Shown one piece after another: positions 6,994 to 13,918 of a stretch of 21,701 nt of DNA. The notes under the pieces are model-generated. The model ran no database searches. It had not been told where the DNA came from and worked only from the letters and a program-made list of their open reading frames with translations. Origin of the DNA: Nitrospirota bacterium (lineage in GTDB: Bacteria > Nitrospirota > Thermodesulfovibrionia > Thermodesulfovibrionales > JdFR-88); contig JAKAMR010000042.1 of NCBI GenBank assembly GCA_021812785.1, positions 1 through 21,701 of the forward strand, given 5' to 3'. The position numbers and the translations under genes are program-made. Positions within the stretch are counted from its first letter, which is position 1. Every line of letters starts with the position of its first letter.

Positions 6994-8232
6994 ATGGCGG
7001 AACACAAGGTTTATCTTATTGACGTAACCAATAGGGACGGGGTGCAGACATCCAGGATCCTGTTGCCGAAACTGTCCAAGACGATGATGAACCTCTATCT
7101 GGACGAGATGGGCCTTTTCCAGAGCGAGGTGGGCTTTCCCACGCTGAAGCACGAGGTGGGCTACATAAACGCCAACCTTGAGCTTGCGAAGCAGGGCGTG
7201 ATAAAAAGGCTCCATCTCGAGGGGTGGTGCCGGGCCATTGTGGAGGACGTGGAGCTTACATTCAAGAACTGTCCGGACCTGAAGCACATAAATGTGTCCA
7301 TGTCCACCTCGGACATCATGATACAGGGCAAGTTCCAGGGCAAAAAGGGATGGGACGATATCCTTGGCTCTCTTCAGAAGTCGGTCAGGGCGGCAAAGGC
7401 TCTTGGCGCCGAAACGGTCGGGATAAACGCGGAGGACGGCTCCCGGACAGACATACAGAAGCTTGTGGAGTTCGTTCATGCGGGGAAAGAGGCCGGGGCG
7501 GACAGGTTCCGTTACTGCGACACCCTTGGGCTTGACGACCCGATAACGAGCTATGACAGGATAAAGGCCATTGCCCTGGCGGGCAAGATGGACATAGAGA
7601 TGCATTGCCACAACGACCTTGGCATGGCAGAGGCCGTTTCCGTTGCCGGGGCGCAGGGCGCCGTGGACGGCGGGGTTGACGCCTATATAAACACCACCGT
7701 GAACGGCTATGGCGAGCGCTGCGGCAACTGCGACCTTGTCTCCACCGTGCTTGCCCTCACATACTCACAGGCGCTGAAGGAGCGCGCCCATCTTGACGAG
7801 CACATAAACCTCAAGAAGGCCTGGAAGATAGCCAGGTACGCCTCCTATGCCTTCGGGCTGCCCATACCCATAAACCAGCCCGGCGTAGGCGCAAACGCCT
7901 TCGCGCATGAATCTGGCATACACGCGGACGGCGCCCTCAAGGACAGGAGAAACTACGAGCTTTATGACCCGGAGGACGTGGGGCGCGGCGAGCCGATGAT
8001 CACCGAGACCGGGCGCGTCATCACCACCGGGGCTTACGGCGGGATCAAGGGCTTCAGGTACGTGTATGACAAGCTCGGCATCAGCTTCAAAAGCGACGCC
8101 GAGGCCAGGCAGGTCCTTGAGCTTGCGCAGTATGCGAACCTGCATACGCAAAAGCCCCTGACCGACGATGAGCTCCGCTTCATGGCAACCCATCCGGACA
8201 TCGTCAGGAAGATTCTTACGGTCGTTTTCTAA
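6994..8232 (+). CDS. Homocitrate synthase / Re-citrate synthase family acyltransferase (DRE-TIM metallolyase)
   Basis: Condenses acetyl-CoA with a 2-oxoacid. Length is 412 residues, a single TIM barrel plus a short C-terminal helical region, with no LeuA regulatory domain. Seen: TNRDGVQTS at 12-20 (catalytic Arg14 and metal Asp15), metal HXH in MHCHND at 203-208, NGYGERCGNCDL at 238-248, and the general-base His in FAHESGIH at 303-310. Oxaloacetate (Re-citrate synthase), 2-oxoglutarate (homocitrate) and pyruvate (citramalate) are all possible from sequence alone. The isocitrate dehydrogenase gene 50 bases downstream favours citrate formation, because Re-citrate synthases belong to this family and in Clostridium acetobutylicum the gene lies with aconitase and isocitrate dehydrogenase genes. 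The absence of an aconitase gene here weakens the argument. Start chosen for GAAAGGA upstream. Confidence 0.85.
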   Translation: MAEHKVYLIDVTNRDGVQTSRILLPKLSKTMMNLYLDEMGLFQSEVGFPTLKHEVGYINANLELAKQGVIKRLHLEGWCRAIVEDVELTFKNCPDLKHINVSMSTSDIMIQGKFQGKKGWDDILGSLQKSVRAAKALGAETVGINAEDGSRTDIQKLVEFVHAGKEAGADRFRYCDTLGLDDPITSYDRIKAIALAGKMDIEMHCHNDLGMAEAVSVAGAQGAVDGGVDAYINTTVNGYGERCGNCDLVSTVLALTYSQALKERAHLDEHINLKKAWKIARYASYAFGLPIPINQPGVGANAFAHESGIHADGALKDRRNYELYDPEDVGRGEPMITETGRVITTGAYGGIKGFRYVYDKLGISFKSDAEARQVLELAQYANLHTQKPLTDDELRFMATHPDIVRKILTVVF

Positions 8233-8282
8233 AAAACGCCAGAAAACAAAAAGAAAACTGGAGAAAGAGAAAATCCCCATCT

Positions 8283-9365
8283 ATGCATAAGGTAACGTTC
8301 ATCCCAGGAGACGGAGTAGGGCCGGAGCTGTCTGAAGCCACGCGCATGGTGCTTGAGGCCACCGGGGTAGGCTTTGAGTGGGATTTTCAGGACGCGGGAG
8401 AGGACGTATACGAGAAGGAAGGCAACCCCCTTCCGCAAAGGGTCATAGATTCCATAAAGAAAAACAAGGTGGCCATAAAGGGCCCCGTCACAACGCCTGT
8501 GGGCAAGGGTTTCAGGAGCATAAACGTCCAGCTCCGCCAGGCCATGGACCTTTATGCCTGCCTGAGGCCTTGCAAGACCTTCAAGGGGTCAAAATCCATA
8601 TACGAGAACATAGACCTGGTAATAGTGCGCGAAAACACCGAGGATCTGTACGCGGGCATCGAGTTCCAAAAATCCACGCCGGAGGCCCTCCGTCTGATAG
8701 ATACGATCCGTGAGCTTTCCGGGAAAAGCATCAGGGAGGACTCGGGAATAAGCATAAAGCCCATATCGGTTTTCGGCTCCGAGCGCATAGTCCGTTTTGC
8801 CTTCGAATACGCCCGCAAAAACGGCAGGAAAAAGGTCACGGCCGTCCACAAGGCAAACATAATGAAGTTTTCGGACGGGCTTTTCCTGGATGTGGCCAGG
8901 GCGGTGGCGGCGGACTATCCGGACATCGCATTTGAGGACCGGATTATAGACAATATGTGCATGCAGCTTGTGCAGAAGCCGGAGCTCTATGACGTCCTGG
9001 TGCTGCCCAACCTCTATGGCGATATAATTTCCGATCTCGGGGCCGGGCTCATAGGCGGCCTCGGGCTTGCCCCCGGCGCAAACATCGGGGAAGGATACGC
9101 GGTCTTCGAGCCCACCCACGGCAGCGCCCCCAAGTACAAGGGGTTGAACAAGATGAATCCCTTTGCTATGATGCTATCAGGTGTAATGATGCTTAACTAT
9201 CTTGGGGAACAGGACGCGGCTGACAGACTCGGCAAGGCGATAGCCGGGGTCATAGAGGAGGGCCGGCATGTGACATATGACATGAAGCCTTCCCCCGACG
9301 ACCCTTCGGCTGCCTCGACCACGGAGGTCGCAAAGGCTGTAATCGGAAAGATGAAGGCGAACTGA
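8283..9365 (+). CDS. Isocitrate dehydrogenase, isopropylmalate dehydrogenase superfamily
   Basis: Oxidative decarboxylase, 360 residues. The substrate loop reads VTTPVGKGFRSINVQLRQ (69-86), matching the isocitrate-type Ser-X-Asn-X5-Arg pattern (Ser79, Asn81, Arg95, Arg117) and not the arginine-rich loop of homoisocitrate dehydrogenase or the Leu-rich loop of LeuB. Also seen: RENTEDLYAGIE with Tyr123, VHKANIMKFSDG with Lys190, and PNLYGDIISDLGAGLIGG with the metal aspartates. In the coenzyme pocket HGSAPKYKG carries Lys284-Tyr285, the pair that binds the 2'-phosphate of NADP in E. coli Icd, so NADP use is possible despite the short, NAD-IDH-like build. It makes 2-oxoglutarate and probably acts after the upstream synthase and an aconitase encoded elsewhere. 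The following membrane-protein gene starts at or inside its end. Confidence 0.88.
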   Translation: MHKVTFIPGDGVGPELSEATRMVLEATGVGFEWDFQDAGEDVYEKEGNPLPQRVIDSIKKNKVAIKGPVTTPVGKGFRSINVQLRQAMDLYACLRPCKTFKGSKSIYENIDLVIVRENTEDLYAGIEFQKSTPEALRLIDTIRELSGKSIREDSGISIKPISVFGSERIVRFAFEYARKNGRKKVTAVHKANIMKFSDGLFLDVARAVAADYPDIAFEDRIIDNMCMQLVQKPELYDVLVLPNLYGDIISDLGAGLIGGLGLAPGANIGEGYAVFEPTHGSAPKYKGLNKMNPFAMMLSGVMMLNYLGEQDAADRLGKAIAGVIEEGRHVTYDMKPSPDDPSAASTTEVAKAVIGKMKAN

Positions 9366-9427
9366 CCTTTTCCATCTTTAATGGAGCCGCCAGTATACTC
9401 GAAGCACTTCTCATAATCCTGTCTATT

Positions 9428-10630
9428 TTGGCGCTGGCCGTACTCTCCAGCGTAGAGGCTTCGTTCATCTCGGCCAACCGCTACAAGATAAGGGGCCTGG
9501 TCGAGAAGAGCGACAAGCGGGCCATTATCCTTAAAAAGATACTCGACCAGCCGGACCGGCTCTTTAGCGCGGTCATCGTTTCCGCCAACATGCTTACCAT
9601 TTTCGCAACCGCCCTTGGCACGCTGGTGTCCGTCAAGCTGCTTGGCAGCGGGGGCGTGATAATCTCCACCATCGTCATGACGTTCCTCACCGTCGTCTTC
9701 GGCGAGCTGACGCCAAAGACGATGGCGCTGGCCCATGCGGACGAGTTTGCCCTTTCGCTCTCCAAGCCGGTGCAGATATACATGAAGCTCATAAGTCCGC
9801 TTGTGTGGTTCTTCACGCATTTCCTGAAAATGATCGGGATAAAACAGGAGCCCCTGCCTTCCTATCTTACGGTGGATGAGATCAAGGCCGCCATAACCGT
9901 GGGCGAAGAGGCGGGCACGCTTGAGGAGGAGGAAAAGGAGCTTCTGCACAGGGTCTTTGAGTTCGGAGACATGATGGTGTCCGAGGTGATGGTGCCAAGG
10001 ACCGAGATCGTTTCCATCCCGAGCACCGCGTCCATTTCGGAGGCCATGGCGCTGGTTAAGGAAGAGGGTTATTCCAGGTATCCCGTTATCGGGGAGAGCG
10101 TAGACGATATCTCCGGCATATTGTATATAAAGGACATCCTTATAAAGATGGCCGAAGGCGCGGTGAACGAGAATACCCCGGTCACGGGGATAATGAGGGA
10201 ACCCTACTTCGTCCCCGAAAACAAAATGCTCTCCGAGCTCCTTGACGAGATGCAGAAAAAGAAGTTCCAGATAGCCATAGTGATAGACGAATACGGAGGC
10301 ACGGACGGGCTCATCACGTTCGAGGACATAATGGAGGAGATAGTGGGGGGCCTTCAGGACGAGTTCGAGGAGATAGAGGCCGAACGCGAGATCGAGATAG
10401 TGGATGAAAGGACCTTCATCGTGTCGGGACAGACCGGCATGGACGAGGTAAACGAGCTTGTGGTGGCGGACATGAAATCGTCCGAGTTTCACACCATAGG
10501 CGGGTTCGTGTTCGGGCTGTTTGGCAGGCTCCCCAAGGTGGGAGAGCAGATAAGATATCAGAACCTGCGCTTCCTCATCCTTGAGATGGAAGAGAGGAAG
10601 ATCTCAAGGCTCAAGATAACAAAGCTTTAA
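9428..10630 (+). CDS. DUF21-CBS-CorC/HlyC membrane protein (CNNM/TlyC-like family)
   Basis: Inner-membrane protein of the CNNM/CorB group, linked to Mg2+ or cobalt transport. Order: DUF21 transmembrane region in the first 150 or so residues with SSVEASFISANRYKIRGL and FGELTPKT, then two CBS domains (MVPRTEIVSIP near 193 and ITGIMREPYFVP-like segment near 252), VIDEYGGTDGLITFEDIMEEIVG, and the C-terminal CorC_HlyC domain. The end is certain. TTG 9428 is the only ATG/GTG/TTG start, but it cuts the first membrane helix: the frame stays open and codes SILEALLIILSILAL just upstream. A CTG at 9362 that overlaps the preceding stop as CTGA, with GAAGG in front, would give 422 residues and a full helix. 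Probably the third gene of the operon. Confidence 0.88.
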   Translation: MALAVLSSVEASFISANRYKIRGLVEKSDKRAIILKKILDQPDRLFSAVIVSANMLTIFATALGTLVSVKLLGSGGVIISTIVMTFLTVVFGELTPKTMALAHADEFALSLSKPVQIYMKLISPLVWFFTHFLKMIGIKQEPLPSYLTVDEIKAAITVGEEAGTLEEEEKELLHRVFEFGDMMVSEVMVPRTEIVSIPSTASISEAMALVKEEGYSRYPVIGESVDDISGILYIKDILIKMAEGAVNENTPVTGIMREPYFVPENKMLSELLDEMQKKKFQIAIVIDEYGGTDGLITFEDIMEEIVGGLQDEFEEIEAEREIEIVDERTFIVSGQTGMDEVNELVVADMKSSEFHTIGGFVFGLFGRLPKVGEQIRYQNLRFLILEMEERKISRLKITKL

Positions 10631-10714
10631 AAAACAAAAATGCTTTTTTGGATTTTTCCTTTTTCTCCTGATTTCAAGACTTGTTCCGTGTGCTTCCGCC
10701 AACCCATGAAACTG

Positions 10715-10732
10715 AAAGGGAAAGGGAAAGGG
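10715..10732 (+). repeat. Three tandem AAAGGG units in the spacer before the SDR gene
   Basis: Three perfect 6-base copies inside the 130-base gap 10631-10760. The rest of the gap is T-rich and then A-rich; no clear promoter or terminator was seen in it. Confidence 0.8.
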
Positions 10733-10760
10733 CGGCGTTATCCGCTTTTTCTGCCTGTAA

Positions 10761-11717
10761 ATGGGAAAAAAGAAAAAAGAAGTGCATGTCGTAACCGGGG
10801 CGTTCGGGTTCTCCGGGAAATATATCGCCGGACGGCTGCTGGCGGCTGGCCTAACGGTGCGGACCCTCACCAACTCCCCGAACCGGCCCAACCCTTTCGG
10901 GGGAAAGGCAGCGGCCTTTCCGTATGACTTCGAACATCCTGAGAAGCTGACTGCAGCCCTGTCAGGGGCCTCCGTGCTTTACAACAATTACTGGGTCCGG
11001 TTCAATTACCGCAACTCCGCATCATTTTCCTACCCGGAGGCATTAAAAAACACCGAAATACTCTTTGACTGTGCCAGAAGGGCCGGTATAAAAAGGGTGG
11101 TCCATATAAGCATAACCAACCCTTCCGAAGACTCCCCTTTTGAATATTTCAGAGGGAAGGCGCGGTTGGAGCGCTTGCTGATTGGCAGCGGATTGAGCTA
11201 TGCCATCCTGAGGCCTGCCGTGCTTTTTGGCAAGGAGGACATACTTATAAATAACATAGCGTGGTTTTTGAGGAACTTTCCCGTGTTCGCTGTTTTTGGC
11301 AAGGGCGATTACTGCATCCGTCCGGTATACGTTGGCGACCTTGCGCAACTGGCTGTGGAGCATGGCAGCCGGCAAGAAAACTCCATAACCGATGCCGTAG
11401 GCCCGGAGATCTACACGTACCGCGAAATGGTCCGCATGATTGGAAAGGCGCTGGGGAAGAAGCGGCCAGTGATATCCGTTCCTCCCCTTGCGGGCTATAT
11501 GCTTGGATGGCTCATCGGGAAACTGCACAATGATGTAACCCTCACATGGGATGAGATAAAGGGGCTCATGGCTGGCCTGCTTTGCACGGACTCTCAGGCA
11601 TCCGGCTCCACAAGGCTTTCGGACTGGGTCAAGGCCAACAGGGACACCATAGGCGCACGCTACAGCAGTGAACTGGCCAGGAGATTTAACAGGGCGGAAT
11701 CCTATGAGCGGTTATGA
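10761..11717 (+). CDS. Atypical short-chain dehydrogenase / NAD(P)-binding epimerase-like protein
   Basis: 318 residues. Rossmann fold with the extended/atypical SDR glycine motif VTGAFGFSGKYI at 10-21, then GIKRVVHISITNPSEDSPFEYFRGKARLE near 119-147. The last part places Tyr138 and Lys142 as a YXXXK-like pair. LRPAVLFGKED and IRPVYVGDLAQLAVEH follow, typical of the NDUFA9/NmrA-like groups. The substrate cannot be inferred; such proteins act on sugars, lipids or quinones, or serve as redox sensors. The ATG at 10761 has no ribosome site. GTG 10782, just before the glycine motif and after an A/G-rich run, is an alternative start. It follows the CBS membrane-protein gene by 130 bases and is followed by 200 bases before the cupin gene. 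Confidence 0.85.
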   Translation: MGKKKKEVHVVTGAFGFSGKYIAGRLLAAGLTVRTLTNSPNRPNPFGGKAAAFPYDFEHPEKLTAALSGASVLYNNYWVRFNYRNSASFSYPEALKNTEILFDCARRAGIKRVVHISITNPSEDSPFEYFRGKARLERLLIGSGLSYAILRPAVLFGKEDILINNIAWFLRNFPVFAVFGKGDYCIRPVYVGDLAQLAVEHGSRQENSITDAVGPEIYTYREMVRMIGKALGKKRPVISVPPLAGYMLGWLIGKLHNDVTLTWDEIKGLMAGLLCTDSQASGSTRLSDWVKANRDTIGARYSSELARRFNRAESYERL

Positions 11718-11770
11718 CCGCCTGCGACACTGCGCCGGAAGGAGCAAAAATCAGAAAATTCCGGCACGCC

Positions 11771-11792
11771 CCGCCGGTGAGGCAGTTTTTTT
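11771..11792 (+). terminator. Weak intrinsic terminator after the SDR gene
   Basis: CCGCC-GGTGA-GGCAG stem-loop with one mismatch, followed directly by seven T. It is short, but it lies at the expected place between the SDR stop and the cupin promoter. A nearby GCCGGAA/TTCCGGC pair (about 11733-11765) may add structure. Confidence 0.4.
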
Positions 11793-11854
11793 GTCGTGCA
11801 TTTCAGGGTGCCCGCAAAAAAACGGTCATGTAAAAATTTTTGTGCAGGGCATTG

Positions 11855-11860
11855 TATAAT
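11855..11860 (+). promoter_or_regulatory. -10 box of the cupin gene
   Basis: TATAAT preceded by TG, 58 bases before the cupin ATG, with no good -35. The same TGTATAAT string stands before coaE and the synthase operon. The leader would be about 50 bases and ends in AAAGGAGA. Confidence 0.5.
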
Positions 11861-11918
11861 CCGCCCTGGATTTCCCATGAACTTTTTTTAATTTTTGGTT
11901 TGAAAGGAGACGTTTAAA

Positions 11919-12284
11919 ATGGGTCCTCAGATATCTCGCGCCGCCGACAAAAATGAATTCTTTACTCCCGAGGGCTGTTACATAGTTGAGTCCTGGAACA
12001 CGAAGGCGGACAAGTCTGTTTCAGTCGCGAGGGCCCGCGTATTGCCTGGCGTTACTACCCGTGCGCACAGGCTCTGCGGCACCGAGGAGAGATATCTGAT
12101 GATCGAGGGGGCGGGGAAAGTTTCAGTAGGCGGCATGTCCGCGCAGGAGGTCGGGCCGGGAGATGTGGTATACATCCCGGCCGGGACTTCTCAGCAGATA
12201 TCAAATACAGGGGAAACGGACATGGTCTTCTACGCAATCTGCACCCCTCCGTTTGCTTACGCAAATTACGAGGCCCTGGATTGA
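11919..12284 (+). CDS. Small single-domain cupin protein
   Basis: 121 residues, cupin_2-type beta barrel. Motif 1 is seen as PGVTTRAHRLCGTEERYLMIEGAG near 43-66, with His50 and the Glu56/57 pair. Motif 2 is PGDVVYIPAGTSQQISN near 79-95. The usual histidine of motif 2 is Gln, and motif 1 has one His only, so the metal site is reduced or absent. The function could be metal-independent binding of a small ligand or sugar; this cannot be decided from sequence. The start is clear, with AAAGGAGA about 8 bases upstream and its own -10 box. It converges on the small minus-strand gene with 19 bases between stops. Confidence 0.85.
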   Translation: MGPQISRAADKNEFFTPEGCYIVESWNTKADKSVSVARARVLPGVTTRAHRLCGTEERYLMIEGAGKVSVGGMSAQEVGPGDVVYIPAGTSQQISNTGETDMVFYAICTPPFAYANYEALD

Positions 12285-12303
12285 AAAATGGGAAAATAAA
12301 AGA

Positions 12304-12486
12304 CTATTTGTAAATGTACGCGTTCAGGCCGATGATCAGCGGCTTCCCGTCAATCGTGACAGATGTCTTCATGTTTCCCCGTGTGCTGGCCACTACAAGA
12401 GTTTTGCCTGACGCGCTCGGTGTTGGCTCCTCCAGGTCGCATGTAATGATGAGCTTTTTGCCTTCTATCTTTGCTTCTACTGCCAT
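12304..12486 (-). CDS. Conserved small protein of unknown function, 60 residues
   Basis: Reads MAVEAKIEGKKLIIT..., then PTPSASGKTLVVASTRGN and VTIDGKPLIIGLNAYIY. The alternating hydrophobic/polar pattern suggests an all-beta small protein. The ASGKTLVVASTRGN and GKP-hydrophobic-GLNAYI pattern resembles small uncharacterised proteins that I recall from several Gram-negative phyla; that is memory, not a search. AGAGGTG lies 8-10 bases before the ATG, a good ribosome site. No signal peptide or membrane segment. It is last in the minus-strand run after the thioredoxin-fold gene, from which it is separated by 215 bases holding an inverted repeat, so it may have its own promoter. Confidence 0.7.
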   Translation of the reverse strand: MAVEAKIEGKKLIITCDLEEPTPSASGKTLVVASTRGNMKTSVTIDGKPLIIGLNAYIYK

Positions 12487-12529
12487 TTTTGTTTCACCTC
12501 TGCGTATGGCGCCCCTGTTTTGTAAGAAC

Positions 12530-12592
12530 CTGTCTCAAAATCGCTTCTGGCCGCGATTTCAGCCTCTTTCGCTTCAATCAATTTTGAGACAG
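12530..12592. repeat. 63-bp inverted-repeat element (12-bp perfect arms)
   Basis: CTGTCTCAAAAT at 12530-12541 and its exact reverse complement ATTTTGAGACAG at 12581-12592. Inside lies a second palindrome, AAATCGC (12538-12544) and GCGATTT (12553-12559), which shares bases with the outer arm. The two hairpins therefore exclude each other. TCGCTTC occurs twice within it. It could be a MITE-like element, a bidirectional hairpin or an RNA switch; no transposase is near. Confidence 0.8.
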
Positions 12593-12701
12593 ATTCAAGT
12601 AAAAAAAATTTAAGACAACTCTTTTTCCGGTTTTTTATTCGAGCACGGCCTTCTGACTGAAGCAGCAAAAGGACAGTTTTTGTCTGTTTTTATTTTTGGG
12701 G

Positions 12702-13040
12702 TCAGTGCAGCGGGCCGGAAGAGATTATTTTCTCCACTTCGACTTTTATGAGCGTCGAAGGTATGCCTCCGTGGATTTTTGGCACGCCGTTTATAAGCAC
12801 AATGGGCGCGGTTATGATGCCCTGGTTCAGCAGCTCCCTTATCTCGGAGAAACCGTCCGCGTCATCATTGAAGAGGTCTATGTATTCGACGCTTGTCACG
12901 GAAGGGTAGTTGTAATTGAGGTCGTTCCTCAGCTCGTTGGCTATGAGCTGGTTTTGCTCCTGTTCGCCAAAGCCGGAATCGGTGCCCGGCACCCAGTTGG
13001 CCGGGTTGTCTAATATCTGTATGTGGACCCTGTTCAACAT
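12702..13040 (-). CDS. Thioredoxin-fold protein without CXXC (YuzD/DUF1462-like)
   Basis: 112 residues. The layout beta (VHIQIL), long helix (EQEQNQLIANELRNDLN), beta (SVEYIDLFND), helix (FSEIRELLNQG), then TAPIVLINGVPKIHGGIPST with a cis-Pro-like segment fits a thioredoxin-like fold, close to the YuzD/DUF1462 type. The active-site region after the first strand reads DNPANWVPGTD and has no cysteine; the whole protein has none, so it cannot be a dithiol oxidoreductase. The ribosome site is weak (AAAGGAAAAAAAG). It follows panC by 23 bases on the same strand and is probably in that operon. Function unknown. Confidence 0.75.
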   Translation of the reverse strand: MLNRVHIQILDNPANWVPGTDSGFGEQEQNQLIANELRNDLNYNYPSVTSVEYIDLFNDDADGFSEIRELLNQGIITAPIVLINGVPKIHGGIPSTLIKVEVEKIISSGPLH

Positions 13041-13063
13041 TTTTTTCTTTTTTTCCTTTGGCT

Positions 13064-13918
13064 TTATTTTAAATCATTTACCAGAAGGTTGTCTATAAGC
13101 CTGGTGGTGCCCACGATAACAGCCCCAGCCAGAACTATTTCTTTTTTTTCAATAGTTTCAAGCTCTTGGAGCGTTTCGGCGTCATATGCGGATATGTACT
13201 GCACCTGGCTTACCAGCGGTTCTTCAGAGAGCGTCAGGCGCATCGCGCCGCTCAGCTGCAGAGTGTCCCTTTGCCCCTCTTTTATTGCTTTTGCCCCTGC
13301 ATGAAGGGCCCGGTAAAGGGCTGTAGCTGCCTTTCTCTCCTCCGGGTTAAGGTAGGCGTTCCTGGAGCTCATCGCAAGCCCGTCGGCCTCCCTCACCGTG
13401 GGGCAGACGACCACTTCAAGCGGCAGATCCAGGTCCCTGGCTAGCCTTTTTATGATGACGGACTGCTGATAGTCCTTTTGCCCGAAATATGCCCTTGACG
13501 GCTGGACGATGTTAAAGAGCTTTAGCACAACGGTGGCTACACCCTGGAAATGCCCCGGCCTGAACCGCCCGCACATGCTTTCGGATACCCCCACCACTTC
13601 TACCCTGGTGGAGAAGTCCGGCGGATACATGCTTTCCTTTTCCGGCAGGAACACAAAGTCGGCCAGGTCTTCCAGCTTTTCGAGGTCATCGCTTAAGGCC
13701 CTGGGGTAGCGGTCGAAATCCTCCCTAGGGGAAAACTGGATGGGATTTACGAATATGCTTGCCACGACGATATCGTTTTCCGCCTTTGCCGCCCTCACCA
13801 GGGACATATGCCCTTCATGAAGCGCGCCCATGGTGGGTACAAACCCGATGGTCCTGCCGCTTCTTTTTTCCTTTATGGAGGTTTCCCTCATCACGCGGGG
13901 AAGCCTTATGGTCTCCAT
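13064..13918 (-). CDS. panC: Pantothenate synthetase (pantoate-beta-alanine ligase)
   Basis: ATP-dependent ligation of pantoate and beta-alanine to give pantothenate, the CoA precursor; cytoplasmic dimer. From ATG 13918 the length is 284 residues, as expected. Seen: PTMGALHEGHMSLV at 28-41 with the ATP-binding HXGH-type histidines, FVNPIQF, GRFRPGHFQGVATVV near 117-131, YFGQKDYQQ near 144, and the SSRN lysine-loop motif near 184. GGAGG lies about 7 bases upstream and the start overlaps the ispG end by 13 bases, which suggests translational coupling. The open frame extends 87 codons further upstream, but that part is the shadow of ispG. It supplies the same CoA pathway that ends in coaE. Confidence 0.97.
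   Translation of the reverse strand: METIRLPRVMRETSIKEKRSGRTIGFVPTMGALHEGHMSLVRAAKAENDIVVASIFVNPIQFSPREDFDRYPRALSDDLEKLEDLADFVFLPEKESMYPPDFSTRVEVVGVSESMCGRFRPGHFQGVATVVLKLFNIVQPSRAYFGQKDYQQSVIIKRLARDLDLPLEVVVCPTVREADGLAMSSRNAYLNPEERKAATALYRALHAGAKAIKEGQRDTLQLSGAMRLTLSEEPLVSQVQYISAYDAETLQELETIEKKEIVLAGAVIVGTTRLIDNLLVNDLK

Noticed and set aside
9197..10492. 431-codon minus-strand open frame
   Set aside because: Lies opposite the isocitrate dehydrogenase end and the CBS protein; His/Tyr/Leu-rich with no domain, a shadow of the real genes.
11668..11859. 63-codon plus-strand frame after the SDR gene
   Set aside because: Begins inside the SDR gene and runs through the terminator and promoter region; no ribosome site or conserved pattern.
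12477..12668. 63-codon minus-strand frame through the inverted repeat
   Set aside because: Overlaps the start of the better-supported small gene and mostly translates the repeat.
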